Position numbers and translations under genes: made by a program
From: Limnoperna fortunei
Taxonomy: Eukaryota; Mollusca; Bivalvia; Mytilida; Modiolidae
Length of the DNA: 64,000 nucleotides
Direction: 5' to 3'
Assembly (NCBI GenBank): GCA_944474755.1
Contig: OX104116.1
Span: 5,459,547-5,523,546, forward strand
In this document: positions 37,046-49,682 of the stretch, piece by piece
Position numbering within the stretch: the stretch's first letter is position 1
How the letters are laid out: the number at the start of each line of letters is the position of its first letter
Notes under the pieces: model-generated
Database searches by the model: none
What the model was told of the DNA's origin: nothing
Seen by the model: only the letters and a program-made list of their open reading frames with translations

Positions 37046-39014
37046 CTACAGGTTGTATAAGATGCAAGTGCAGCTGTTTTACTCACCACATAACAATTTT
37101 GTAAGAATATTTTACCGGAAGTTTCTGTGAAAATTAAATATTTAAGTTTCCCAAGGATGATTTAAGTTTACAACTGAATTGTACTGGCTGGCCTTTGAAC
37201 CTTTTTCTTTATATTATTTTTTTGCTGACTTTACCTTTTGAATTTTTTTTGGTCATTGTTAAATCTGATACATGTCACATATATTTATATTTTTTTTTAA
37301 CTTTTACAATTTCTGGATTATTCTGGATTTGTTTAGAACAGATGCACTCAGTATTTTTGTTTAATTTTAATTTTTTATAAAGATGGGAAGTTCAGATATG
37401 ATAACAAATGAAGCAAGAAAATTTTATGAAGCTCAAAGATAAAACTGAACTCTGTGGATAAAATTAAGAATTTATGAACTTATTATTTAAGATAAGCAAA
37501 TATTTAGGGCAAAAATTGGTTCCTTTGTTTCAAAATTGTTTGGTTGCTGTCAATCTTTGTGCATTTGAGTATTTTTGGATCTGAGATTACCACCTTAAAT
37601 CTTCAATTCCCTATTTTCAGAATACAACAGTTCCAAGAGTTGTCTTTCATAACAGCAGGTATCTAGTATTGAACAGATTGGTAAAAATCATGGTTTTTTT
37701 TTTTAAATAATGTCTCTGGACTGACTCTTCCAGTAAAACTAAAAAACTGCAGAATTATTAGTTTGCAAATCATAATAAATTTTATCGGATACTTAAAACT
37801 TTGCTGTATGTGAATAAAAAAATATTGTAGAAAAACTACTTATTACCCACAGTAGTTACTATAAATTACCTGCTTTAAAGAACAGATAACTCTGCAAATG
37901 GGAGATAAATCTTGTTTAACGCAAGTAGGGAATAACTTAATATAGCGTTTTAATATGTATATTATGGAAATTAATGTTGTTTTAGTTTGTAAACTGTTTG
38001 TTTATAACCTGAATAAGGTTCAAGGACTTCATGATAAGCAAGGAAAATGCTGAATGGTCAAAGCAACTTTTAGTAAATAATTTCAATAAAATGCATTGAA
38101 ATAATGTCCAGATGTTATACATTGAAATTGAGAAATCTGTGGATGTACATGTAGCTTAAAAATATGACCTTATTTAATGGGGGTGGGGGGGGGGCATAAA
38201 AATGGCTTCTTGTGAGAAACTATCTTATACCCTAAAACCAAATATTGCAAAAATGAAGTCATAGTTCTTTTATAATATTGAGTTTTTGCTTCCATCTGTA
38301 GATTGAACATAGCAACATACATATAGCTTTTCAGAAACTGTCTTACATGGGCGTAGATCAAAATGTACATGAAAAAGAGCATGTTTTTTACGAGTTTTAT
38401 TTGACAAGTCAGGTTAGTGTATGTTGCAGGCACTTGAGAGTCTCCAATGTTACATAAAATACTGTGAATTGGAATATAATTACAGATGACAGACAGCACA
38501 ATATGGCCAAATGAATATGAAAAAAAAACATACATGAACTATTACATACTCCACAGACTGCAATGAACAATGGTATTTATCCCAATTTTCATGTATGATA
38601 AAACAACAAGTGAATCCTGACATGTATGTCAATTACCAAATGGAGATATTTGCATAAAGTATAATATATGCGCATGTATAATATACATTTATACAAGATT
38701 CGTTCATTGTCAGAAAAAACATAATTTATTTTGTATGAGTCTTAGAAACAGGTAGAAATGTGATGCTCTACCGAATAAATCAAACATTTTTCGGATGATT
38801 GCAGGCTAAAAGTGTAAGACTAAACTTCTCATTTATGGTCATAAATTTGCTACATATCAACTGATACAGATCTGATCTAAGTTTGGATAGAACATTTACT
38901 GTATTGTCATGTACTTCTTACATGTTAGAAGTCTGTGTTGTTGTGTACACACAGACTGTAAATATACACAGACATATTGTCTTGTGCAGGTACATTGTTT
39001 TTAATGGCTGTCTA
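37046..39014. other. Intergenic sequence without recognised features
   Basis: AT-rich. A 121-codon minus-strand open stretch (38170-38535) has no domain I recognise, and no splice or codon evidence supports it. Confidence 0.4.
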
Positions 39015-39338
39015 CACAGGAAAATTTGTTAACGTGAATTTCACATGAAATTAATGTGAAATTCACGTGAAAAATTTAACCTGAATTTCACGTTGAATGA
39101 GCAATTTAACGTGAATTTTACATGAAGTTCACTTGAAAAAATGTTCTTTAACTTTCATGCAATTCTATAAATATTAAGAAATAAATTCTCATTTTTCAGA
39201 ATTTTCATGTGAAATTCACGTGAAAAAGTTAACGTGAAATTCAAGTGAGTTTCACATGATATTAACAATTGAGTTTCACATGATATTAACGTGAAATTCA
39301 CGTTAATCCTGATTTCATGTGAACAATATTTCCCTATG
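39015..39338. mobile_element. 324-bp foldback MITE flanked by TA
   Basis: The left end CACAGGAAAATTTGTT and the reverse complement of the right end, CATAGGGAAATATTGTT, are terminal inverted repeats, flanked by TA at 39013-39014 and 39339-39340. The interior is dominated by AATTTCACRTGAAATT-like inverted motifs in both orientations, including TTCACGTGAA. A TA target suggests Tc1/mariner-type mobilisation. Confidence 0.7.
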
Positions 39339-39344
39339 TAGATG

Positions 39345-40121
39345 TCATTAGTTCCCTTAACTAAATGTATTTTTATATAAAACTGAACATACTCAATAAA
39401 AAGATTCCCTAACTTAAAACATATGTATGCACCCTATTTACCAAAGTTGGATTGAATTGTCCTAAAATAATTCCTCTACATTTTATTTTAGGACCCCCAA
39501 TGAGGAAATTGTGACTCCCACAGTTTCAATTGATTTAGCTGAAAAAAAATCTTGTGTCAGTAGGTCTGATATACACATACCTGGATATTTGTAGACAGTA
39601 AATTAGTGGCACATTTTACAATATAAATAAATAAAGTAACTTTGTAAATCTCTGCGTACAGGGAGTTTGTACTACTGATATACACACCTGTTTACATTAT
39701 AAAAAAAGCAAATAATAGATTTTGCAAATAATTCTATCCGAAGTGTACATTTCTCAATACAAAAAAGATGTTCTACTTAAATGACAATACCTGAGTAAGG
39801 AAATATGCAACACAAGTTTTGTTTTGTTTAAACATTTCACAAGTAAAAAAGGAATTATTGGATATAAATAAATAATCAGGACTGTAATGAGGAAATAAAT
39901 GTTAGGACAACAAAACAGGAATTGTTCTGATTGACTACTGAAGTATTGATAGGAAATCCTGTTTTATAGTTCACTTATTTTCCATGGAGGTAAATTGACA
40001 TCTATGATTGACACTTGTAAATTTCTACATTTTTGACAATAGTCCTGGTATAAAAGGTTATGTAATGCAGAAAGGTGTAGGTGGTATCTAGACATGATGA
40101 AAAAGTAAGTTTTGGGATTAT
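39345..40121. other. Spacer without recognised features
   Basis: No supported gene or repeat. Confidence 0.4.
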
Positions 40122-41581
40122 TATACCCCCCGCTTGAAAAGCGGGGGGTATATAGTGTTCATGGTGTCCGTCCGTCCTTCCGTCCGTCCGTCCGTCCTTC
40201 CGTCCGTCCGTCCGTCCGTCCGTCCGTCCGTCCGTTACACTTTCTATTATTTGCAACTCCTCCTACACCACTGAAAGGAATTTGATGAAACTTACACAGA
40301 ATCTTTGTCTCATAGTGCCATTGTGCAGGAGATATTTAACATTTTGATCGGAATGATATTTGGGGTTTCCCATAGAAAAACATGGACTTTGTCATTGACC
40401 TAAGGGGGTCCCTATCTCTTATGTGCAACTCCTCCTACACCACTGAATGGAATTTAATGAAACTTGCACAGAATGCTTGTCACATAGTGCCATTGTGCAG
40501 GAGATATTAAACATTTTGATCAGATCGATATTTGGGGTTTCCCATAGAAAAACATGGACATTGTCATTGACCTAAGGGGGGCCTCATCTCTTATGTGCAA
40601 CTCCTCCTACACCACTGAATGGAATTTAAAGAAACTTACACAGCATCCTTGTCACATAGTGCCATTGTGCAGGAGATATTAAACATTTTGATCGGATCGA
40701 TATTTGGGGTTTCCCATAGAAAAACATGGACATTGTCATTGACCTAAGGGGGTCCTCATCTCTTATGTGCAACTCCTCCTACACCACTGAATGGAATTTG
40801 TTGAAACTTACACAGAATCCTTGTCACATAGTGCCATTGTGCAGGAGATATTTATTATTTTGATCGGAATGATATTTGGGGTTTCCCATAGAACAACATG
40901 GACTGTCATTGACAAAAGGAGATACCCATTTCTTATGTGCGACTCCTTCTACTTACACAGAATGTTGTCACATATTGCCACTGTGCACTAGATATATAAC
41001 ATTTCGATTGGAATGATATTTGGGGTTTCCCATAGAAAAACATGGACTTTGTCATGGACATAAGGGATACCCATCTCTTATGTGCAACTCATTCCTACAC
41101 CACTGAATGGAATTTGTTGAAACTTGCACAGAATCCATGTCACATAGTGCCATTGTGCAGGAGATATTTAACATTTTGATTGGAATGATATTTGGGGTTT
41201 CCCATAGAAAAACATGGAGTTTGTAATGGACATAATGGGATACCCATCTTTTATTTACAATTCCTCCTACACCACTGAATGGAATTTGTTGAAACTTATA
41301 CAGAATCTTGGTCACATATTGCCATTGTGCATTGGATATAAAACATTTTTATCAGAATATTATTGGAGGTTTGCCATAGAAAAACATGGACTTTGTCATT
41401 GACATAGGGGATGCCATTCTATGGGGGATTGGGGAGGGTTACATGTATTATCTGCAATTTCGCCTTCACGTTTAACTAGATAAAGTTTCAATTTCATAAT
41501 TAAGAACACCTGAATTTTCAAAGTAATTGTGAAGCGGGGGGTATCAATGGTGAGCATTGCTCACAGGTGTTTTTACTCTAG
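40122..41581 (+). mobile_element. Hairpin-ended repeat family H4
   Basis: The 5' hairpin is TATACCCCCCGCTT-GA-AAAGCGGGGGGTATA, followed directly by a (TCCG)n tract (40167-40235). The core repeats at 172 bp: TGCAACTCC-type starts at 40252, 40424, 40596, 40768, 40938, 41083 (shortened unit) and 41255. Each unit has TTTGGGGTTTCCCATAGA and AAACATGGAC. The 3' end is GTGAGCA-T-TGCTCAC, AGGTGTTTTTACTCTAG, then TTT. Open frames inside are by-products of the repeat. Confidence 0.88.
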
Positions 41582-41702
41582 TTTATTTTTATAATTTCCA
41601 GAAAAAAAACATGTACATGTACTATAGCATATTAATTGGTGTCAAATGAAGTATGACATCTTTTACAAATAGTAGGACTTCATTGTTATATTAAATTGCA
41701 AG

Positions 41703-41812
<110 letters not shown>

Positions 41813-42064
41813 CAATTTGTCTCTTCTGTTATTACTGTATAAATAAATTTTGCGAGAATACTGACTTTGATTGGCTGGAAAATATTTTCTATCAGAGGAT
41901 GGAAAACAAATTTGAACGTCATGGAGACACATGCCATTTGACGTCATATATTACTCCACGGGAAACTAACAGTTTTTGTGTTGATCTCTTTTTTCAAAAA
42001 TGTCCAGTTACAAAAATAAAATTGTTGAGTTTATTCTTTTGTTTGAATTAATTTATAAGTATTA

Positions 42065-42198
42065 ACTACAAAAAATATTTTCTCCATCGAGGGATAACAA
42101 AATTTCCCTTGTGCACATTTAATATAATCCGCGTATATTATACAATGTGCAAAACGGAAATTTTGTTATCCCTAGATGGAGAAAATATTTTTTGTAGT
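42065..42198. mobile_element. 134-bp palindromic element flanked by TA
   Basis: The left arm ACTACAAAAAATATTTTCTC, CATCGAGGGATAACAAAATT and the right arm are complementary almost end to end, with a centre near CCGCGTATATTATACAATG. TA flanks both ends (42063-42064 and 42199-42200). Related text (GAAAATATTTTCTATCAGAG) occurs near 41879, so a larger old copy may lie to the left. Confidence 0.75.
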
Positions 42199-42202
42199 TA
42201 AT

Positions 42203-43828
42203 CCTTAAATATACTTCAGTACATGTAAATGCTATAATGCACAGCCAAAGTCGTAAAACTAAAAAAATAAATCATACAAAATTTCTGTAGTCTCTGAAAG
42301 GCTCAAATGAATGAAATTCATGCGACATCACCAACACATTAGATAAACTTGTAAGGTGACCACTGGATTGCAAAGACATGTACTGCATGGTCACAAGTCA
42401 TGCCATGAATCATAAAATTTGTTATGCTGTCATTTAGGCTGCTCCTATATTTATGTTAATTACTCTTTGTTCCGCACGCAGATCAGGAGTAACTATTGAA
42501 GCATGACCTTTTCACTCTTCCACACCTTATTTCACCCTTTTGTTCACAGTGTTATGTGTTGTTTATTTGTTGTTGGTTCTTACAGTTTTCTTGTTTTGAT
42601 ATTCTGAATTGGTTCTAAAATTAGTACAGGGTTACTACATGACTTGTATACATAATTTGATGGTATCTTACTGGATGATATAGGATAAAAGTTTTATCCC
42701 TTCAGATGCACTGATATATTTGTAGTTTTATGGCCCCTTTTTATTTCGTACACATTTTTTATTGGAGAATACATTTTTCATGTTCGTGAATTTTTAACGA
42801 CCCACAATTTTTTCAGTAGAAATGTAAATATGGATAATGGACCGAGTACTATGCCTTCATTTTCATACAGCTTTATGTAGTCTTTCCTTATTTTGTTTGA
42901 TATTCTTTGGTTTTATTTTTCTTTAGTAAAATTAATTCAAACAAAAATTTATGAAATTTGTCTGTTGAATGTGTAAAGGATTACACAAACTGAAAAATTT
43001 GTAAACAGTATAATTATTAAAGAGAAATCAATATTCAATATTCTAATGTATAGAACTTTCAAGAGTTATTGCTCTAAAACCAATAAAAAAATCTATTTTG
43101 GTTGATCTGAAAAAAAAGACATTGGAGGTTAATTTTGTTTTGAAATCTAACATGGAATGCTTTGAGGTTCTTGGAAAATTACTTTATTGGAGAACTGGTC
43201 CTTGGTGAATTTAGTTAACCTGCCTAATGAATAATGTACAATTGTACATGTATAATCTCAGTTAATTAAAACAAAAAGGCTGCTTCAAGGACATGTTCCA
43301 AGTAAACATGTCACATCTTGAAAAATAGAAGTAATTATGCATTTAAAGAGTATGTTTGTTGGCTATTTGATCACAGTTACCATACTTGTAGTTAGAATAT
43401 GATTGACTTCATAAATCCCAGATATAAGAAGCTTTAATGTTATTAAAATCTCAGGATTTACTATATGTATGTAGTATTATTGTTAACATTATATTTCTGA
43501 CCAAATCATATCAGGTGAAATTAGCAGGTCTGAAAACATCAAAGAAGGAAATTCTCATAAACAGATATTAAAAGAGAATTATCTAGTCAACAACAGATTT
43601 AAAATTTTTGATGAAAATAAAGAAGTTTTGATCAAAGTAACACTTGCATTTAAGAAGAACATTTGATTTTAGAATGTACAATACATAACAAATTAGGAAT
43701 CCATTTGTAAAATTCTTGTTTATGGTGAATATCTGTCTTTATAATACATGTACTTTTATATGACAAATACCTAGTTAATTTGTGTAAATCCTACATGCAC
43801 AGTTTGTTTGAATGTTGTTCATCAATTT
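42203..43828. other. Intergenic sequence without recognised features
   Basis: AT-rich. No gene or repeat recognised. Confidence 0.4.
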
Positions 43829-44430
43829 TTGTATCGCCTGCGACGAAAGTCGCTGGAGGCGAGACATATGTATGGGAATCCGGCGGCGGCGGCGTAAACA
43901 CTTGACATCTTGCTTCATATATTTGTAAGCCCAAGCCATAGGTCCATCAAATTGGGTCCAGAGGTAGCTTATGATGAGTACTTGCTACGACAGTTCCTCT
44001 GTAACCACACATGGTAGGATGACAATATTTGATATATAGGTTGCTAATGAATAGTACATGGCTGTCTGGTAGTTGTCACCTGATCTTGGCCTCAATTTCA
44101 CGGTCCAGAAACTACGTTAAAGTTTTTGGGTTACGGCAGTTTCTCTGTTACCATGCATGGTAGGATGACAATATTTGGTATATAGGTTGCTGATGACTAG
44201 TACATGACTGTCTGGTAGGTGTCACCTGACCTTGACCTCAATTTCATGGTCCAGTGACTACATTAAAGTTTTTGTATTAGGACAGTTCCTCTGTAACTAT
44301 GCATGGTATGGTGACAATATTTGGTATACAGGCTGCTGCTGATAATGCTATTTACGTAATGCTTATGACGAAATTTATTGTCGTTACTGATGCGGAATGC
44401 AGGCGAGACGTTTTTCTGTGTCCACACTTG
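43829..44430 (+). mobile_element. Hairpin-ended repeat family H1, copy d
   Basis: A well preserved 5' hairpin and GGCGGCGGCGG stretch are followed by about two and a half core units (TGACCTTGACCTC near 44228) and a perfect 3' end GGCGAGACG...GTGTCCACACTTG, then TT. Confidence 0.9.
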
Positions 44431-44444
44431 TTTAGCTACTAGTA

Positions 44445-44632
44445 TATCATGGTGTCCAGTTTGTATTGGGGAGGAAGCCAATTTAGGTGCCCGGGGAAAC
44501 CCTTTACCTTTTGTAGGAAAACTGGCTATCCTTGTTAATCCTTGTCAAGTGCACCCTTCCCGCAGTGAGACAGGAACCAGCAGTCTCAGTGTTGACAGGC
44601 CACATCCACTGTACATTGTAATCTCTAGATAA
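44445..44632 (-). mobile_element. SINE, minus-strand copy
   Basis: Read on the minus strand: GTCAACACTGAGACTGCTGG (B-box region, diverged), GCCAGTTTTCCTAC, GGCTTCCTCCCCAATACAAA, CTGGACACCATGATATACTA. It is the same family as 46390-46652, in the opposite direction, without a clear tail. Confidence 0.75.
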
Positions 44633-44742
44633 TATTCTATGTATATATTCCTACGTGTATTTATGTCTCTTCAATGTGTGTTCCACCATTTTAATTCAGA
44701 TTGTATTTACTAAATGCTGTCTGTTATAATTTCTGTATTGTT

Positions 44743-45100
44743 TTGTCTCACCAGTGACATTTGTTGGTGAAGATGAGCAATACTAGTATGTGTATAGGCT
44801 TTCCAATGGAGGCATTTAAACACAATGCTCGATATCTTTATAAGCTTAAGCCAAACATCCATATAATGTATAATGACTATGTTAGGTTTTTTTATGTGGT
44901 TTCTATTCAGTAACCAGGCATAGTTATTAGTTTTAACAACATACTAGTATGGTATATAAGGTAGCAGTAAAGGATTGTGATAGGTGTTTCCCGACCTTGA
45001 CCTACATATGGTATATTAGGTACTCATCAGCAGTAAAGGATTGTGATAGGCGTTTCCTGACCTTGACCTACATTTGGTACATTAGGTACTCATATTTATA
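44743..45100 (+). repeat. Degraded H1-like repeat upstream of MGAT2
   Basis: It begins TTGTCTCACCAGTGACAT with a weak hairpin. Two units of about 70 bp then read AGCAGTAAAGGATTGTGATA and GACCTTGACCTACAT. It lies 230-590 bp before the MGAT2 start codon and places two GACCTTGACCT motifs (near 44993 and 45059) there. Confidence 0.6.
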
Positions 45101-45333
45101 CTTATATTTTTCAGCTTTCCATTATGTTGAAGAAATGGAAAAAGGAAAAACTTGTCAACAAATATTACATTTTATTATCTGTTCCTGATGTCATAGTTTT
45201 TGTGCAATAGTCGCAATGGAGACTCGGTTGTAGTTGATGTGATTGGCCCTGCAGTGCTACACAGACTGTGATAGTTTTATTACATATCATTATTTTATTT
45301 GAAGTGATGTCCATATTAAGTGCGACATTAGAC

Positions 45334-45882
45334 ATGAGATTTCGTCCAGTTCGCCTCATACGATCTCTGTTTATGGTGGTATTAATCCTGTTTGTCTTCC
45401 TCAATCTTCATGTTCTGATGAACTTTGAACCTCGCAATCCAGACATGTATGATAGAACGTTATTGTACAAGTTGCGTCATAGTAATATTTTAAATGCTCA
45501 TGTACAGATTGACCGATCTCAGTTGTCTGATGCGTGGATTCTGGAAAACAATTCAAAAGTAGAACTGTTGATATTGCCAAATGAATACAATCAAACGTTT
45601 GTGTCAAGTAATGTTCGTGGAGATAATCTTACACAAATAAAAATTGAGATAGATCGGATAAATGCACAGCAGTACGTCCACAATCTTCATCGGTTTGGAT
45701 TGATCCTTGGTCCAGAGAGTGTTGTTATAGTAGTCCAAGTTCATGATAGGTCTAACTATTTAAAAATATTATTGGATTCTTTACGTAAAGTGAAAGGTAT
45801 AGAGAAGACATTACTTATATTTAGCCATGATGTATATTCACAAGAATTGAATTCCATTGTCCAAAGCATCGATTTTTGTCCA
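45334..45882 (+). CDS. MGAT2: MGAT2, coding exon 1 (N-terminus)
   Basis: MGAT2 transfers GlcNAc from UDP-GlcNAc to the alpha-1,6 mannose arm of N-glycans in the Golgi, opening the way to complex glycans. This exon codes 183 residues: a short basic tail (MRFRPVRLIRS), one membrane anchor (about residues 12-28, FMVVLILFVFLNLHVLM), a stem with NQT and NLT glycosylation sequons, and the start of the catalytic domain (VVIVVQVHDRSNYLKILLDS, then TLLIFSHD and VQSIDFCP), which closely follows vertebrate MGAT2. I chose the Met at 45334 because MRFR matches the family start; an in-frame Met at 45268 would add 22 residues. The donor is CCA/GTAAGT, phase 0. The vertebrate coding region is intronless. Confidence 0.94.
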
Positions 45883-46389
45883 GTAAGTATCATATTTGGA
45901 GTTGGATATTATTTTTTTTGTCATTTACATGTATTTACTCAGTAGTACTAAATGCAGGATTAACCTGAATCCATTGCTAAACCTGTATTGTATATATCCC
46001 ATATCACATAGTTAAAGCTGTATCACAGGGGTCACCATGCTCTAAAAAGGTAGGGAAAAGTGAGGCCCTGATGGGGAGACAAGAGAGTCACTAAGGAGGG
46101 GTGAGTGCGATCACAAACATACTTCCTTAGTACATGTATGTAAAAACATTACATGTACTTGTATGTTAACTTACATGTTCATTTTGTTGTGTGAATACAT
46201 TACTCTTTTAACATGTTTAATATGTCTAGTTAGGGAACAATTGGCAAAACGGGTACTAGTACATATATACATTGAATACACACATACAAGTAAATTAATT
46301 ATATATATGTTCATGCTTTTATTTTGCCAAAAGATTGCAAGAATGAAGATGTACCAGTAACACATAAATTACATGTACATGTATGTTTC

Positions 46390-46652
46390 AGGGGCCTCTG
46401 TGGCCGAGTGGTCAAGGTAGTTCGTCTACTATTGATCACATGGTCTGTCAACACTGAGATTGCGGGTTCGATTCTCACTTCAGGCAGGGTGTACTCGACT
46501 CCAATCTTAATTGACAAGGATTGCCAGTTTTCCTACCGTAGGTCAGGGGTTTTCTCCGGGTACTCCGGCTTCCTCCCCAATAAAAACTGGACGCCATGAT
46601 ATAGCTGAAAAATTGCTGAAAGTGGAGTTAAACACCATCAAACAAACAAACA
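46390..46652 (+). mobile_element. tRNA-derived SINE, full length, 14-bp target duplication
   Basis: The head carries pol III boxes: A box TGGCCGAGTGGTC and B box GGTTCGATTC, of the type seen in Ser/Leu tRNAs. The body has GGGTACTCCGGCTTCCTCCC and AAAACTGGACGCCATGATAT; the tail is (ACAA)n. The perfect 14-mer TACATGTATGTTTC flanks it (46376-46389 and 46653-46666), so the insertion is young. Confidence 0.94.
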
Positions 46653-46799
46653 ATACATGTATGTTTCGGATGTTGCTCAACATTACAACATGTATTTTCC
46701 AAATTATACACATTAAGGGGTACATGTACATTATGTGTAGATACAAATAGTTTAACTACCTGTATCATGTCCAAACAGTTGTGTACATTCGTATCAGAC

Positions 46800-49060
46800 T
46801 GTACTAAACAGTCATGTACTGGTATGTATCATTACTTGTACTGGTACATTTCACTTGTCATGACTTGTACAGGTACATGTCACTTATCATTACTGTACAG
46901 GTACATGTCAGTTGTCATTAATGTACAGGTACATGTCATTTGTCATGACTTGTACTGGTACATATCACTTGTCATTACTTATACAGGTACATGTCACTTG
47001 TCATTACTTATACATGTACATGTCACTTATCATTACTGTACAGGTACATGTCACTTATCATTACTGTACAGGTACATGTCACTTGTCATTACTGTACAGG
47101 TACATGTCACTTATCATTACTTGTACAGGTACATGTCACTTGTCATTATTTGTACTGATACATGTCACTTGTCATGACTTGTACAGGTACATGTCACTTG
47201 TCATTACTTGTACTGGTACATATAACTTGTCATTACTTATACAGGTATATGTCACATGTCATTACTTATACAGGTACATGTCACTTGTCAATACTGTACA
47301 GGTACATGTCACTTGTCATTACTTATACAGGTATATGTCACTTATCATTACTGTACAGGTACATGTCACTTGTCATTATTTATACTGATACATGTCACTT
47401 GTCATGACTTGTACAGGTACATGTCACTTATCATTACTTGTACAGGTATATGTCACTTGTCATTACTTGTACAGGTACATGTTACTTGTCATTAATGTAC
47501 AGGTACATGTCACCTGTCATTAATGTACAGGTACATGTCACTTGTCATTACTTGTACAGGTACATGTCACTTGTCATTACTGTACAGGTACATGTCACTT
47601 GTCATTACTTGTATAGGTACATGTCACTTTTCATTACTGTACAGGTACATGACATGTCACTTGTCATTACTGTACAGGTACATGTCACTTGTCATTACCT
47701 GTACAGGTACATGTCACTTGTCATTACTTGTACAGGTACATGTCACTTATCATTACTGTACATGTACATGTCACTTGTCATTACTTGTACAGGTACATGT
47801 CACTTGTCATTACTTGTACAGGTACATGTCACTTGTCATTTCTGTACAGGTACATGTCACTTATCATTACTGTACAGGTACATGTCACTTGTCATTACTG
47901 TACAGGTAGATGTCACTTGTCATTTCTGTACAGGTACATGTCACTTGTCATTACTGTACAGGTACATGTCACTTGTCATTACTTGTACAGGTACATGTCA
48001 CTTGTCATTACTTGTACAGGTACATGTCACTTATCATTACTGTACAGGTAGATGTCACTTGTCATTACTTGTACAGGTTCATGTCACTTATCATTACTGT
48101 ACAGGTAGATGTCACTTGTCATTACTTGTACAGGTACATGTCACTTGTCATTACTGTACAGGTACATGTCACTTATCATTACTTGTACAGGTACATGTCA
48201 CTTGTCATTACTTGTACAGGTACATGTCACTTATCATTACTGTACAGGTACATGTCACTTGTCATTACTGTACAAGTACATGTCACTTTTCAATACTGTA
48301 CAAGTACATGTCACTTGTCATTACTTGTACAGGTTCATGTCACTTATCATTACTGTACAGGTAGATGTCACTTGTCATTACTTGTACAGGTACATGTCAC
48401 TTGTCATTACTGTGCAGGTACGTGTCACTTGTCATTACCTGTACAGGTACATGTCACTTGTCATTACTTGTACAGGTACATGTCACTTGTTATTAATTGT
48501 ACAGGTACATGTCACTTGTCATTACTTATACAGGTACATGTCACTTGTCATTACTTGTACAGGTACATGTCACTTGTCATTTCTGTACAGGTACATGTCA
48601 CTTGTCATTACTGTACAGGTACATGTCACTTGTCATTTCTGTACCGGTACATGTCACTTGTCATTACTTGTACTGGTACATGTCACTTGTCATTTCTGTA
48701 CAGGTACATGTCACTTGTCATTACTGTACAGGTACATGTCACTTGTCATTACCTGTACAGGTACATGTCACTTGTCATTACTTGTACAGGTACATGTCAC
48801 ATGTTATTAATTGTACAGGTACATGTCACTTGTCATTACTTTTACAGGTACATGTCACTTGTCATTACTTGTACAGGTACATGTCACTTGTCATTACTTG
48901 TACAGGTACATGTCACTTGTCATTTCTGTACAGGTACATGTCACTTGTCATTACTGTACAGGTACATGTTACTTATCATTACTGTACAGGTACATGTCAC
49001 TTTTCATTACTGTACAGGTATATGTCACTTGTCATTACTTGTACTGATACATGTCCTTCA
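46800..49060 (+). repeat. 28/29-bp tandem array, about 79 units, in MGAT2 intron 1
   Basis: The unit is TACAGGTACATGTCACTT, GTCATTACTTG (29 bases), alternating irregularly with a 28-base form ending ATTACTG. Blocks of several units are duplicated; for example the GGTAGATGTCACTTG / GGTTCATGTCACTT combination appears near 48050 and again near 48330. Open frames of up to 404 codons arise by chance because stop codons are absent from the unit. Confidence 0.95.
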
Positions 49061-49682
49061 ACATGACTACTGTAGTACTGGATTCTGTACAAATATGTGC
49101 ATTTTAAACAGATTAGAAATATAAAATACAATTAAAATATAATACCAAAACAAGTCATTCTTTTTCTCAGGTAATCTGAACCCTTTTTAACATTTATTTT
49201 AACCAGTAGTCTTTTTCACCTGTTATGTGTTGTCATGGTAACAACACTCTGTAGCCTAAAATGTGTTGTATGTTTCTGTTTATTTTGTAAAAATTCTGGT
49301 TGTAAATTTTTATACATCTTTTTTTCCTAAATGAAGGTTATGGGTAAAATTTGCCAGTTTCATAACAACTGTTCATGCATGGTCTATTGTGTTAAATATT
49401 TGATTGTCTGTTTAGATGTTCAGAAATTACATGTAAGTGACTAGTAATTCAACATAATCAGTTATCTGAGATAATTCAGAGCTAATTCTTCTTGAGATAG
49501 ATTTGATAATTTTATCGATTTCTGGTTCCACAATGACATTATTTAAATCCATGGTGATATGCCTATTAGACCAGTATAAGCAAGAAGTATAATTCCATGT
49601 ATATTGAATTGTTTTAATTTGAATTGTTTTAGACCCACTGTCAGCATTTTTTTCAGCTACATTATTGCATTCAGTTTTTATT

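Noticed and set aside
40002..40256. Thr-Asp-Gly-Arg repeat protein on the minus strand
   Set aside because: It is translation of the (TCCG)n tract inside the H4 element.
45268..45333. Upstream Met as the MGAT2 start
   Set aside because: It would put a second hydrophobic stretch before the MRFR-type start that the family uses; kept only as an alternative.
46390..46470. A functional tRNA gene
   Set aside because: A and B boxes are present, but the sequence continues into a SINE body with an (ACAA)n tail and target duplication.
46800..49060. CRISPR-like array because of 28-29 bp repeat length
   Set aside because: Units follow each other directly with no unique spacers, and the setting is a eukaryotic intron.
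46800..49124. Long open frames (up to 404 codons) over the 28/29-bp array
   Set aside because: The repeat unit simply lacks stops; several frames are open together and peptides mirror the DNA period, with no gene-like start, splice or domain.
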